Positions 15,093 through 24,174 of a stretch of DNA of 39,552 nt are shown here, in pieces. The DNA lies in NCBI GenBank assembly GCA_903916195.1, contig CAIWVP010000105.1:1-39552 (forward strand). Reading direction: 5' to 3'. A program made the position numbers and the translations under genes. Position 1 is the first letter of the stretch. Every line of letters begins with the position of its first letter. Source of the stretch: an uncultured Verrucomicrobiota bacterium (GTDB taxonomy: Bacteria > Verrucomicrobiota > Verrucomicrobiia > Limisphaerales > UBA9464). The notes under the pieces are model-generated. The model ran no database searches. It had not been told where the DNA came from and saw only the letters and a program-made list of their open reading frames with translations.

Positions 15093-16052
15093 TCACTTCT
15101 CCGCGGCGACGAGCAACGTCTCGAAATGCGGTGGCTGTTCCTCCCGCGCGACGATGCTGATCTCGATGCGGCGGAAGCCGGCCGCTTCGAGCCAACCGTG
15201 CAGGTCCGATTCCGAGAAACCGAGCCAGTGGTCGCCGTAGAGCTCGTGCGCCTGCGCGAACCGGTGCTTCGCGAGGTCGAGCAGCAAGAGTTGTCCGCCC
15301 GGCTTCAGGATCCGGTGGGCGCTGGCCAGGGCCTTGGCGGGGTCCGCGGCGTGATGGAGCGCCTGGCTCAACACCACGAGATCGACCGAGGCAGGGTCGA
15401 TGGGCGGGGTCTCCAGGTCGCCGAGGCGGAAATCAAGGTTCTTGAGGCCGTTCTTCTTCGCCTTCTTCGCACCGAACTCGACCATCTTCTCCGAGTTGTC
15501 GACCGCGATCACCTGTTTGCAGCGGCGGGCGAGCAACTCGCTGAGGAGCCCTTCACCCGAGCCGAGGTCGGCGACCACCAACGGCGGGAGCACGCGCAGG
15601 AGCAGATGGCCGAACGCTTGCCACGAGCGGCCCGGGCCGTAGCTCCGGTCGAAGCGGCCCGCGACCTGGTTGAAGTAGACCTGGGCCTGCTGTTGGCGCA
15701 GGCCGAGCGTGCGCTTGAGGTTGAGCTGGTCGCCCTCGTGCTCAGGGAGCTCCTTCGCAGCGCGGATCGCCAACTGGGCAAAACTACGTCCGGCGTCGTC
15801 CGTCTGCGGCGCGAGCCGATAGAACGTGCGCTTGCCGTCCCGGCGCGACTTGAGCAGGCCGGTCTCGCTCAGGAGCCCGAGGTGGGTGGAGATGCGGGAT
15901 TGCGCGAGCTTGGTGATCTCCTGCAATTCGGCCACGGAGAGCTCGTCGCGCTCGAGGAGGGCGACGATGCGCAACCGGGTCGGATCGGCGAGGGCGCGGA
16001 GGGACTTGAGCGTGGGGGTCACAGGATGGACGCGGCGGATGGACACCTCCAC
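15093..16052 (-). CDS. ArsR-type HTH regulator fused to a SAM-dependent methyltransferase
   Basis: The 319-residue protein has an N-terminal ArsR-like winged helix at about residues 10-90 (LRALADPTRLRIVALLERDELSVAELQEI, then AQSRISTHLGLLSETGLL and KRTFYRLA). It is followed by a class I methyltransferase domain at about 145-319 (VVADLGSGEGLLSELLA, VIAVDNSEKMVEFG, DLVVLSQALHHAADPAKAL, ILKPGGQLLLLDL). The ArsR helix has ELSVAEL where metal-sensing members have ELCVCDL, so the usual metal cysteines are absent. This architecture is known in bacteria, where it may link SAM use to regulation; target and substrate are unknown. The start is a GTG at 16052, 8 bases after a TAGGAT box. A second in-frame GTG two codons later is possible. 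Confidence 0.92.
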   Translation of the reverse strand: MEVSIRRVHPVTPTLKSLRALADPTRLRIVALLERDELSVAELQEITKLAQSRISTHLGLLSETGLLKSRRDGKRTFYRLAPQTDDAGRSFAQLAIRAAKELPEHEGDQLNLKRTLGLRQQQAQVYFNQVAGRFDRSYGPGRSWQAFGHLLLRVLPPLVVADLGSGEGLLSELLARRCKQVIAVDNSEKMVEFGAKKAKKNGLKNLDFRLGDLETPPIDPASVDLVVLSQALHHAADPAKALASAHRILKPGGQLLLLDLAKHRFAQAHELYGDHWLGFSESDLHGWLEAAGFRRIEISIVAREEQPPHFETLLVAAEK

Positions 16053-16060
16053 GTCGGCGT

Positions 16061-16090
16061 ATCCTAACCGCCTTGCCGTGCCCGACTCAA
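16061..16090 (-). promoter_or_regulatory. Putative promoter of the ArsR-methyltransferase gene
   Basis: On the minus strand TTGAGT (16085-16090) and TAGGAT (16061-16066) are 18 bases apart. The -10 box ends 8 bases before the GTG at 16052. Confidence 0.55.
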
Positions 16091-16116
16091 GGCGCGCGAA
16101 CCGGGTCGACCGAGGC

Positions 16117-17580
16117 TCATCGGCGGATCCGCCGCACCATGGCGCTGGCCATCGCCATGGTGACCAGGAACTGGAAGAGCAGGGAACGGACCTGGAACGG
16201 GACGTCGCCGACCGCGTGTCCCAGGATTCCCAGCAACGCCAACGCCACGAGACCCGCGAACTCCCTTGACGGTGGTCGCCCCCGCGAACCGAAAGCGATC
16301 ACGGGCACCAAGAGCATCATCACCACGAGCGCCCCCAGACCGATCCATCCGAGCGTGATCTGGGTCTCCCACCAATCGTTGTGGACATAGCCGTGGACCG
16401 CTTGGGTCGGATCGGCGCGGTAGAGGGCATTCAACGCGGTGAAACTGCCTGCACCGTTGCCGAACCAGCCGGATTCGGCCGACATCCTGCGAGCCGTCTC
16501 GTAGATTTCTCCCCGCCCGTTCAGGGGGTCTTTGGCGGTCTCGACGAACCGCTTGGAAAGCGATTCGCCGCCCAAGAACAGTCCCAGGACCACCGCGACA
16601 GCCAAGAACGCGGTCGCCCATAGCCAGCGCCCTTGTTGCCAGATCCGCTTGCCGGTCAAGAACACCGCCAGCGCGCCGACCGACAGGGCCCCCATGACCA
16701 ATGCCCCGCTCCGGCTGCTTGAGATGAGCGGGCTCGCGGCCAAGATCAGCGCGCACGGGACCAGCAAGACATGAGCGCCCGCACCGGTTCTCGAGCCTCG
16801 GGTCTTGGCTGCATTCCTGAGCGACCACCAGAAACCTAAAGCGACCGGCCAAACGAGGTTGAAATATTGCGCGCCGTTGGTCCGATAGTTGTAAGGGCCG
16901 AAGTGGAACGCCGGTTCCCCTGCGCTGTACGGGGCCCTGATCCAGAGCAGTTTGTCAGTACCGTCGAAGCGCTGGATCATGGAGGTCATGGCCAGCACGG
17001 TGGCGCTCCCCACCAACGTCCACAGCCAGGTCCGGATCCGGTCCGGAAGGCCGTCGTCCTGGTCTTCGTCGTCCGTGCGACGTTCGTCGCGAGATTTGCC
17101 AAGGAACCAATCCCGCGCCGCCCAGAAGACCAACGCCAACGCCGACCAACCCCAGAACGCCGGCAACGATCCGGACCGGTCGTAGCTCGACGGAAGCCAG
17201 CTCACCGGCTCTCCGGGCAGGTACACGAGTTCGGTGCCGAACTTCCAATGATCCGCCGTGGCACGCGCGTTCAGCACGCTCACCAGCACGTACGCCGGTA
17301 CCAGCACCGAAAGGACGGCCAAGGTCCGCACCGCCCACCGGCCTGTGCGGGTCGGCTCGGACCAGCGCGCCGGGACGTGGCGCGTCCGCCAACGGATGAC
17401 GTGCTTCGCCACCAACAGGGCACCCATCGCGACGCCGGTCCAGTTCATCACCTGGATCTCTTCCCACCGGACGTTGCCGAACGCCCAAGGCGACCAGACC
17501 GTGAGGAACAGCAGCAAGGCTCCGCTCGCGGTGTCGAGATGGCGGAGGACGGGCGGCGTGCGGGACGAAGCGGGGTCCAT
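16117..17580 (-). CDS. O-antigen ligase/polymerase (Wzy_C family) membrane protein
   Basis: The 487-residue protein has roughly 11 membrane segments. It carries the Wzy/WaaL pattern: a periplasmic stretch with GPYNYRTNGAQYFNLVWPV, the SSSRSGALVMGALSVG helix, NGRGEIYETARRMSAESGWFGNGAGSF (in parts) and HNDWWETQITLGWIGLGAL. These proteins transfer or polymerise polysaccharide on the outer face of the inner membrane. Whether it ligates O-antigen to lipid A or polymerises an exopolysaccharide cannot be decided. It is divergent from the rhomboid gene, with 13 bases between start codons when the longer rhomboid start is used. The DNA from here to about 21.9 kb looks less GC-rich than its surroundings. 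Confidence 0.88.
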   Translation of the reverse strand: MDPASSRTPPVLRHLDTASGALLLFLTVWSPWAFGNVRWEEIQVMNWTGVAMGALLVAKHVIRWRTRHVPARWSEPTRTGRWAVRTLAVLSVLVPAYVLVSVLNARATADHWKFGTELVYLPGEPVSWLPSSYDRSGSLPAFWGWSALALVFWAARDWFLGKSRDERRTDDEDQDDGLPDRIRTWLWTLVGSATVLAMTSMIQRFDGTDKLLWIRAPYSAGEPAFHFGPYNYRTNGAQYFNLVWPVALGFWWSLRNAAKTRGSRTGAGAHVLLVPCALILAASPLISSSRSGALVMGALSVGALAVFLTGKRIWQQGRWLWATAFLAVAVVLGLFLGGESLSKRFVETAKDPLNGRGEIYETARRMSAESGWFGNGAGSFTALNALYRADPTQAVHGYVHNDWWETQITLGWIGLGALVVMMLLVPVIAFGSRGRPPSREFAGLVALALLGILGHAVGDVPFQVRSLLFQFLVTMAMASAMVRRIRR

Positions 17581-17593
17581 TGCGGAGGACTAG

Positions 17594-18568
17594 ATGGCGG
17601 ATCATCGGGCAAGATCCAAGCGTCGATCCGACGGTCGGGACGGCAGGTTTGCTTTCGACCGCGGCTCCGCGAAATTGCTGGCCATGGAAAGCGAAGAGGC
17701 CGTCCCGCCCGATCGATTGATCGAGGTCCCGAGGGTCATCCGTGCCCGTTCGGAGCGCCAGGCGATGGATTGGTCGCTCGTGCTCGTCAGCCAAGGCATC
17801 GAGGTGGCGCTGGACCGCGAGCCGACGGGCAATGCTTGGAACCTGCTGGTCGCGCCGGCCGACCATCGCCGCTCGCTCACGGCCATCCGGCAATTCCGCC
17901 TGGAGAACCGAGGATTCCAGTGGCGCCACGAGTTGGCGGGATCCGGCCTGATGTTCCACTGGGGTGTGCTGCTGTGGGTCTTCGCCGTGGCGATGTGTTT
18001 CCAGATACAGGGCCATCTGGAGGCCGGCCTTTTCGTGTCGGATGCCGTCCGGGCCGGTGGCTGGTGGCGCGCGTTCACCGCGGTCTGGTTGCATGCGGAC
18101 CTAGGGCATCTCGCCTCGAACGTGGCGGTGGGCACTTTGTTCATCGGCCTCGCCATGGCGCGATATTCGGCCGGGGTCGCCCTGCTCGGCGCCTTGGCCG
18201 CCGGCGCCGCCGGCAACGGGTTCGGCCTCGTTTTCCGGCCGGGCGGTTACATCGGTCTCGGGGCCTCGGGGCTGGTCATGGGCGCGCTGGGCATGCTCGC
18301 CGCGCAGGCCGTGCCGCTCTGGCGGGCCGGGAGACCGGGCACCAAGGTCGTGCTCATGGGCTTGGGCACGGGTTCGCTCTTGTTCGTGCTGCTCGGGGTC
18401 GACCCGTCGTCGGATGTTCTGGTCCATGCCGGCGGGTTCCTCGGTGGCGTGGTCGCCGGAGCGTCCGCGGCGCTCATCCCGGACGGACGCCGCGCGATCG
18501 CCAGCCGGATCTCGGCGGTCCTCTTCGCCGCGGTCGTGGCGACGACCTGGGTGCTGGCGCTGCGTTGA
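17594..18568 (+). CDS. Rhomboid-family intramembrane serine protease
   Basis: The 324-residue product has a soluble N-terminal domain of about 110-140 residues followed by a six-to-seven helix rhomboid core. Motifs present are WWRAFTAVWLHADLGHLASN (the HxxxGHLxxN loop), YIGLGASGLVMGALG (catalytic Ser in GASG) and DVLVHAGGFLGGVVAG (catalytic His). The first ATG at 17594 has a clear GGAGG five bases upstream, so I use it. An alternative ATG at 17684 would remove a basic, low-complexity 30-residue extension. Substrate unknown. Because it lies among surface-glycan genes it could process surface proteins, but that is inference. It converges on the methyltransferase gene 6 bases away. Confidence 0.88.
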   Translation: MADHRARSKRRSDGRDGRFAFDRGSAKLLAMESEEAVPPDRLIEVPRVIRARSERQAMDWSLVLVSQGIEVALDREPTGNAWNLLVAPADHRRSLTAIRQFRLENRGFQWRHELAGSGLMFHWGVLLWVFAVAMCFQIQGHLEAGLFVSDAVRAGGWWRAFTAVWLHADLGHLASNVAVGTLFIGLAMARYSAGVALLGALAAGAAGNGFGLVFRPGGYIGLGASGLVMGALGMLAAQAVPLWRAGRPGTKVVLMGLGTGSLLFVLLGVDPSSDVLVHAGGFLGGVVAGASAALIPDGRRAIASRISAVLFAAVVATTWVLALR

Positions 18569-18574
18569 GGCGGT

Positions 18575-19276
18575 TCAACGGCGACGGAGCAGCAGCGCGC
18601 AGTTCCATGCCGCGAACTCGCGCACGCCCGGCACCGCCATCAGGAACGGCAGCTCGGTGTAGTAGCGCGGCGCGGCCTTCACGATCTCGAGCTTCCCCGT
18701 GGCCCGGACCGTCTCGAGCACCTTGCCGATGTAGGTCGGGAACAGGTTCTCGTGCGGCTTGTGGAAGCGCGGCCGCCGGCTCAGCGAATCGTAGATCCGC
18801 GGCCCGAGCGAGGGCCCGAGGTAATGCAGGGGCGAGAACTCGTGCCCGCCCCATGGCGAGAGCCAGTTCGTCCAGCTCAGGTACATCACGCCGCGGTCGG
18901 TGAGCATCTCGTGGGCGGAATGCAGCAACCGTTCCGGCCGGGCAAGATGCTCCAGCACGTTCGAGCAGACCACGAGGTCGTGCCGGCCGACCTTCGCCAA
19001 CCCGTCGCGATCGAGGTCGACCGCGACGAACGGCGCGCCCCGGTGCGCCGGCAGCAGCTGGTCGCTCGCGTCCGCGAAGGTCACCTTGCAGCCGAGCCCG
19101 GCCAAGGCGCCGCCGAACACGCCATGGCCGCAGCCGAGGTCGAGCGCCGTCGTGCCCGGCCCGGTCGCCACGCCGTTGGCCCGGAGCCAGCGGATCGCGT
19201 CCGTCGCCTGTATCTCGTAGAAGACCGGGTCGTCACGGTGGCGCAGGAACCGCCAGAGCAGCTGGGGCAGGATCAT
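18575..19276 (-). CDS. Class I SAM-dependent methyltransferase
   Basis: The 233-residue protein has a methyltransferase Rossmann core: TALDLGCGHGVFGGALAGLG (motif I), VTFADASDQLL, FVAVDLDRDGLAKVGRHDLVVCSNVLEHLARPERLL (motif II to post-II), then GVMYLSWTNWLSPWGGHEFSP. A C-terminal variable region may hold the substrate site. The WGGHEFSP segment and the neighbours (glycosyltransferase, O-antigen ligase) suggest modification of a surface saccharide or lipid carrier, which is inference. It starts 7 bases after the stop of the next methyltransferase, so the two are an operon. Confidence 0.88.
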   Translation of the reverse strand: MILPQLLWRFLRHRDDPVFYEIQATDAIRWLRANGVATGPGTTALDLGCGHGVFGGALAGLGCKVTFADASDQLLPAHRGAPFVAVDLDRDGLAKVGRHDLVVCSNVLEHLARPERLLHSAHEMLTDRGVMYLSWTNWLSPWGGHEFSPLHYLGPSLGPRIYDSLSRRPRFHKPHENLFPTYIGKVLETVRATGKLEIVKAAPRYYTELPFLMAVPGVREFAAWNCALLLRRR

Positions 19277-19283
19277 GGCAGGA

Positions 19284-19868
19284 TCACGATTTCACCACGC
19301 GCAGGCGGAACCACACCTCTTCCGGCGTGACCAGCGTGGCGAAGAACCGCTCGAAGAGCACCGGCTCCAGGTTGATGACCGGGTCGAGCCAGCTCAGCGC
19401 GGCGAAGTTGGAGAAGTGGAACCGCTTCTCCTCGACCACGAAACGCGCGGCGCTGCCGTAGTTCGTCCGGTGCCCCAGCTTCCACTTCTCGTAGAACTTC
19501 AGCTTCTTGCCCGTGATGTCCTCGTAGTTGTCGAACGACCGGATGCCGAACGGGATCCGGTGGTCGGGCTCGGAATAGTACTTCGTGCTGAGGAAGAACG
19601 GCACCCGGACGACGACGATGGCGCCGGGCCGGCAGACGCGCCAGATCTCGTTGATCACGGCGTTGAAGTTGCCCATGTGCTCGAGGATGTGGCTGGCGAG
19701 CACCTCGTCGAAGTGCGATTCCGGGAACGACCACGGATAGCGGTCCAGGTCCGCGAGCGTGTTCCCGCCATAATCGACCCTATCGAGGTTCACCCAGCCG
19801 GGGCGGATATCCAAGCCGCAGCCCACGTTGAGGCGGCGGGGCGCGACGGCGGGCGCGGTGGCATTCAT
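19284..19868 (-). CDS. Methyltransferase-domain protein
   Basis: The 194-residue product has RRLNVGCGLDIRPGWVNLD (SAM-binding loop), HFDEVLASHILEHMGNF and GAIVVVRVPFFLSTKYYSEPDHRIPFG split over the core, the pattern of short methyltransferases found beside glycosyltransferases in polysaccharide loci. The ORF continues 25 codons upstream to 19943, but that part overlaps the promoter of the divergent glycosyltransferase gene. ATG 19868 (MNATAPAVAPRRLNVGCG) is the sensible start. It forms an operon with the following methyltransferase gene. Acceptor unknown. Confidence 0.87.
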   Translation of the reverse strand: MNATAPAVAPRRLNVGCGLDIRPGWVNLDRVDYGGNTLADLDRYPWSFPESHFDEVLASHILEHMGNFNAVINEIWRVCRPGAIVVVRVPFFLSTKYYSEPDHRIPFGIRSFDNYEDITGKKLKFYEKWKLGHRTNYGSAARFVVEEKRFHFSNFAALSWLDPVINLEPVLFERFFATLVTPEEVWFRLRVVKS

Positions 19869-19938
19869 CGGGCGCAGAGGATGGGAACCGGACGGACGAA
19901 CGCCAGCGCGGACTTCGTGGACAAACCTCAAGCAAAGC

Positions 19939-19967
19939 TTCAACCAGCCATCGCCGACCGGTAGGGT
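19939..19967 (+). promoter_or_regulatory. Putative promoter of the glycosyltransferase gene
   Basis: TTCAAC at 19939-19944 and TAGGGT at 19962-19967 are 17 bases apart, and the -10 box ends 9 bases before the ATG at 19977. Confidence 0.5.
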
Positions 19968-19976
19968 GTCACCTTG

Positions 19977-21029
19977 ATGAGCGAACGACGGCCCCGCCTG
20001 AGCGTGATTGTCCTGAACTACAACGGATCACGTTGGCTGGATCGCTGCGTCGGATCTTTACGGGAACAGACGGTGATCTCCGAATGCGAGGTGATCATCG
20101 CCGACAACCTGTCCACCGATGGTTCCGACCAGCAAGCAGCGGCTTTGATGCAGGATTTCCCGGGCGGACGTTTCATGTCCCACGGAACGAACCTCGGCTT
20201 TTGCGAAGGCAACAACAGGGCCGCGCGCGCGGCCCGGGGCGAGTGGCTGTTCTTCCTCAACAACGACACGTGGTTGGAGCCGGATTGCTTGGAGAAACTG
20301 CTGACGGGCGCGCAGCAGGAACAGGTGGATGCCGCCATGCCGGTCGTCCTCAACTATGCCGACGACTCCTTCCAATCGCTCGGCGTGCGCGGCTTCGATT
20401 GCTTTGGCTGGGGCACCCATTTCTCGAAAGCACCGACCGGGACGACCGAGATTTTTGCGCCGAACGGCTGCGCTTATCTGATCCGTGAAGAGGTCTTCTG
20501 GAAGCTGGGCGGCTTCGACCCGGAGTTTTTCATGTATGCCGACGAACTTGACCTGTCTTTCCGGCTCTGGGTCACTGGTTTTCGAGCTGTGGCGCTTCCG
20601 GTTGCACGGCTGCACCACCGAGGAGCGGCGAACGTGAACCCGAAGGGGGACGGTTCGATGGTCGAACTCCGGACCAGCGACAGCACCCGCTTCTACTCGA
20701 ACCGCAACTCTTTGCTGACGTTGCTGAAGAGCGCTCAACATCTGTTGCTCTTGCTGGTGCCGATGCAGGTCCTCCTCTTGCTGGCGGAAGGGCTGGTAGG
20801 TTGGGCCGTCACCCGCCGCTGGTCGTTCGTCCGCCGCGCGTATCTTGGCGCTGTCCTCGATTGCTGGAAGATGCGCTCGCACTGGCTTGCCGAGCGCCGG
20901 CGCATCCGACCGCTGCGTCGGCGCGGCGACCTCTGGATGCTCCGGATGTTCTTCACTTGGGTTCCGCAACGCTGGGACGAGTTCCAGCGCGTCCGTCGTA
21001 TGGGTCTGCCCAAGGTTTCGGCGCGTTGA
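19977..21029 (+). CDS. Family 2 glycosyltransferase
   Basis: The 350-residue protein is a GT2 (GT-A fold) enzyme of the rhamnosyltransferase-like kind. It has LSVIVLNYNGSRWLDRCVGS at the N-terminus, EVIIADNLSTDGSDQQ, NLGFCEGNNRAARAARGEWLFFLNNDTWLEPD (nucleotide-sugar and metal site, NND in place of DXD), and GGFDPEFFMYADELDLSFRL (acceptor/catalytic region). A hydrophobic C-terminal segment around residues 250-275 (LLLLLVPMQVLLLLAEG) probably anchors it to the membrane. The frame could include a TTG at 19974, but ATG 19977 is preferred. It converges on the prepilin-like gene, with 8 bases between stops. Likely role: building a cell-surface glycan with the O-antigen ligase. Confidence 0.93.
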   Translation: MSERRPRLSVIVLNYNGSRWLDRCVGSLREQTVISECEVIIADNLSTDGSDQQAAALMQDFPGGRFMSHGTNLGFCEGNNRAARAARGEWLFFLNNDTWLEPDCLEKLLTGAQQEQVDAAMPVVLNYADDSFQSLGVRGFDCFGWGTHFSKAPTGTTEIFAPNGCAYLIREEVFWKLGGFDPEFFMYADELDLSFRLWVTGFRAVALPVARLHHRGAANVNPKGDGSMVELRTSDSTRFYSNRNSLLTLLKSAQHLLLLLVPMQVLLLLAEGLVGWAVTRRWSFVRRAYLGAVLDCWKMRSHWLAERRRIRPLRRRGDLWMLRMFFTWVPQRWDEFQRVRRMGLPKVSAR

Positions 21030-21037
21030 CCGCGTGT

Positions 21038-21835
<798 letters not shown>

Positions 21836-21959
21836 GGCTAGGCTCCTTCTTTGGATAGGAAAAAGCGCATAAAACAAGGCAGCGCCCACGGAAGCGTGTG
21901 GCGGACCCTCCTTATGAAACTCAATCTGCCCTATTGACGCGCCAAATACAAGCTACCCT

Positions 21960-23507
21960 TCACAACAGCCGCTGGTGCCGCGCCTCGGCGTCGAGCTCCG
22001 GTCCGAGGCCGGTGCCGCGGGCACGACGGCGCTCGATGATGTGCTTGTCCGTCAGCGGATCGTACGGCACCGGATAGTTGCCGTCGTAGCAGGCGAGGCA
22101 GAAGGAGTTCTTCGGCTTGCCCGTCGCCGCGACCATGCCGTCCACCGAGAGGTAGCCGAGGGAATCGGCGTTGAGGAACCGCCGGATCTCGTCGTGCGTG
22201 TTCGTCGCCGCCATCAGCTTGCTGCGCTCGGGGAAATCGATGCCGTACACGCACGGGTTCATGTGCGGCGGGCAGCTCACGAGCACGTGGACCTCCTTGG
22301 CGCCGGCCTCTTTCAGGCTGGTGACGCGCGCCTTGCTGGTCGTGCCGCGGACGATGGAGTCGTCCACGATGACGACGCGTTTGCCGCGCACGAGGTCGCC
22401 GATGAGGTTCAGCTTCACCCGCACGTTGAAGTCGCGGATGAGCTGCGACGGCTGGAGGAAGCTCCGTCCGACATAGTGGTTCCGCACGAAGGCCATCTCG
22501 TAGGGGATGCCGCTCTGCAGCGAGTAGCCGAGCGCGGCGGAGTTCCCGCTGTCCGGCACGGGCACCACGATGTCGGCCTCGATGGGATGCTCACGGGCGA
22601 GCTGGCGGCCCATCTCGACGCGCACCTTGTAGACGTTGCGGTCCGCGATGTTCGAGTCGGGCCGGGCGAAGTAGACGTACTCGAAGACGCAGAACGCGCG
22701 GCGCGTGTGCTCGGGGAACGCCTGCACCGACCGCAGCCCGTTCGCGTCGATGATCACGATCTCGCCCGGCTCCACGTCGCGGATGAACTGGGCCTGGATC
22801 AGGTCGAGCGCGCAGGTCTCGCTCGACAGCACGAACCCTCCGTTCGCCAGCCGGCCGATGCTCAGCGGGCGGAACCCGTGCGGATCGCGCACGCCGATGA
22901 GCTCGTGCTCGGTGAGGATGACCAGCGAGTAGGCGCCCTCGATGCGGCGAACGGCCTCGACCAGGGCGCTCTCATGGCCGCCCGGCCGCGTCGGCTGGGC
23001 GAGCAGGTGGACGATGATCTCGGAATCCACCGTGGTCTGGAAGATCGACCCCTTGGCCTCGAGCTCGTCGCGCAGGGCGGCGGCGTTGGTGAGGTTGCCG
23101 TTGTGGCCGATGGCGATCTTGCCGCGAGCGCAATCGACCGTCAGCGGCTGGGCGTTGGTGAGGTTCGACGAACCGGTGGTCGAGTACCGCGTGTGCCCGA
23201 TCGACGCCTGGCCGACGAGCTTGTGCAGCACGTCGCCGTTGAAGATGTTGGGCACCAGCCCCATCCCTTTGTGGACGTAGAACTGTTTGCCGTCGGTCGT
23301 GACGATGCCGGCCGATTCTTGGCCGCGGTGCTGGAGCTGGTAGAGCCCGTAGTAGGTGAGCTCGGCGGCGTTCGGATGGCCGTAGATGCCGAAAACGCCG
23401 CAGTAGTGCTTCGGATAGTGTTCCACGTGAACCGCCGATTGAGGCGACGGCGGGGGCGGAGGGGAAGGGTATTTTTCGGACACGATGGTTTCAGTGGCGC
23501 CAGACAT
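21960..23507 (-). CDS. purF: Amidophosphoribosyltransferase
   Basis: PurF makes phosphoribosylamine from PRPP and glutamine, the first step of purine synthesis. The 515-residue product has a 35-residue proline-rich N-terminus before the catalytic Cys36 in YPKHYCGVFGIYG, consistent with a propeptide. The class II glutaminase part shows LQHRGQESAGIVT and GHTRYSTTGSSNLTNAQP. The PRPP-binding segment is VVIVDDSIVRGTTSK. Cysteines in AFCVFEYVYFARPDS, MNPCVYGIDFP and FCLACYDGNYPV match the [4Fe-4S] ligands of the Bacillus-type enzyme, so an iron-sulfur, propeptide-processed form is expected. Its ATG lies inside the end of the YaeQ-like gene (17-base overlap), so the two are translationally linked. 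Confidence 0.97.
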   Translation of the reverse strand: MSGATETIVSEKYPSPPPPPSPQSAVHVEHYPKHYCGVFGIYGHPNAAELTYYGLYQLQHRGQESAGIVTTDGKQFYVHKGMGLVPNIFNGDVLHKLVGQASIGHTRYSTTGSSNLTNAQPLTVDCARGKIAIGHNGNLTNAAALRDELEAKGSIFQTTVDSEIIVHLLAQPTRPGGHESALVEAVRRIEGAYSLVILTEHELIGVRDPHGFRPLSIGRLANGGFVLSSETCALDLIQAQFIRDVEPGEIVIIDANGLRSVQAFPEHTRRAFCVFEYVYFARPDSNIADRNVYKVRVEMGRQLAREHPIEADIVVPVPDSGNSAALGYSLQSGIPYEMAFVRNHYVGRSFLQPSQLIRDFNVRVKLNLIGDLVRGKRVVIVDDSIVRGTTSKARVTSLKEAGAKEVHVLVSCPPHMNPCVYGIDFPERSKLMAATNTHDEIRRFLNADSLGYLSVDGMVAATGKPKNSFCLACYDGNYPVPYDPLTDKHIIERRRARGTGLGPELDAEARHQRLL

Positions 23508-24057
23508 GGAAAAAGGTTTCGAACCACAGGCCGTTCAGCTCGAACTGGAGCATCGGCGAACCGATGCCGGGCTCTCCTCCGAGACCGCCCTTGAACCAAT
23601 GCAGGGCATTGCGGTCGCTGACCTGCCCGCAGATCTCCTCGAAGAAGTCCGGGTCGAAGGCGACCACGCCGTAGCGGCCGCGGCGCAACCCGTCCTTCGT
23701 CATCTCGGCCAACAGCGCCTCGGCATCCGCCGGCGAACGCCGGAAGCACCAGATCTCGGCTTCTTGGCACTTCACGGCGATCTTGTGGAGTTTCGGGGTG
23801 CTGCAATCGCCGCACTCGATCCACAGACGCGGACGCATATCGTAGCCAAGTTCGCAGACGTCGGGAACGAACGGCACCGAATCGTCCGGCACCGCGGTCT
23901 CCACCTGGAGGCGTTCGCGGTAGAACAGGAGCCAACCGAGCAGCTTGAGCGCGATATGGCGCACGGATTCGTCCGGCTGGAGCGCCAGCAGCAGCTTGTG
24001 GGGCAGCGGACGGCGCCGGTCGTCGCTCGTGAACAAGAAGGTGAACTTGGCAGCCAA
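23491..24057 (-). CDS. YaeQ-like protein
   Basis: The 188-residue product resembles YaeQ proteins, which have a PD-(D/E)XK nuclease-like fold and no settled function. Pointers are DESVRHIALKLLGWLLFY near residues 32-50, RPRLWIECGDCSTPKLHKI near 84-102 and EAEIWCFRRS near 108-117, aligned with the LWIE/KL and YTYG-like parts of the family. I set the start at a TTG at 24057 because it gives MAAKFTFLFTSDD and has GGAG six bases upstream. The frame itself stays open for thousands of bases upstream as an artefact inside the CotH gene. It precedes purF with a 17-base overlap. Confidence in the gene is high, in the family name moderate. Confidence 0.8.
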   Translation of the reverse strand: MAAKFTFLFTSDDRRRPLPHKLLLALQPDESVRHIALKLLGWLLFYRERLQVETAVPDDSVPFVPDVCELGYDMRPRLWIECGDCSTPKLHKIAVKCQEAEIWCFRRSPADAEALLAEMTKDGLRRGRYGVVAFDPDFFEEICGQVSDRNALHWFKGGLGGEPGIGSPMLQFELNGLWFETFFHVWRH

Positions 24058-24140
24058 TCGGGGCTCCAAACTCGCGTCCCGGCACGCGAAGTCCAGCGAG
24101 GAGTGGGAACGCCGGGCCGTCACGTTTCCGTAACTTCGGA

Positions 24141-24168
24141 TTGGGTTTGGCCGCGAGATTGCTAGTCT
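24141..24168 (+). promoter_or_regulatory. Putative promoter of the CotH/LTD gene
   Basis: TTGGGT at 24141-24146 and TAGTCT at 24163-24168 are 16 bases apart. The -10 box ends 6 bases before the ATG at 24175, again predicting a leaderless mRNA. Confidence 0.45.
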
Positions 24169-24174
24169 CACGGC

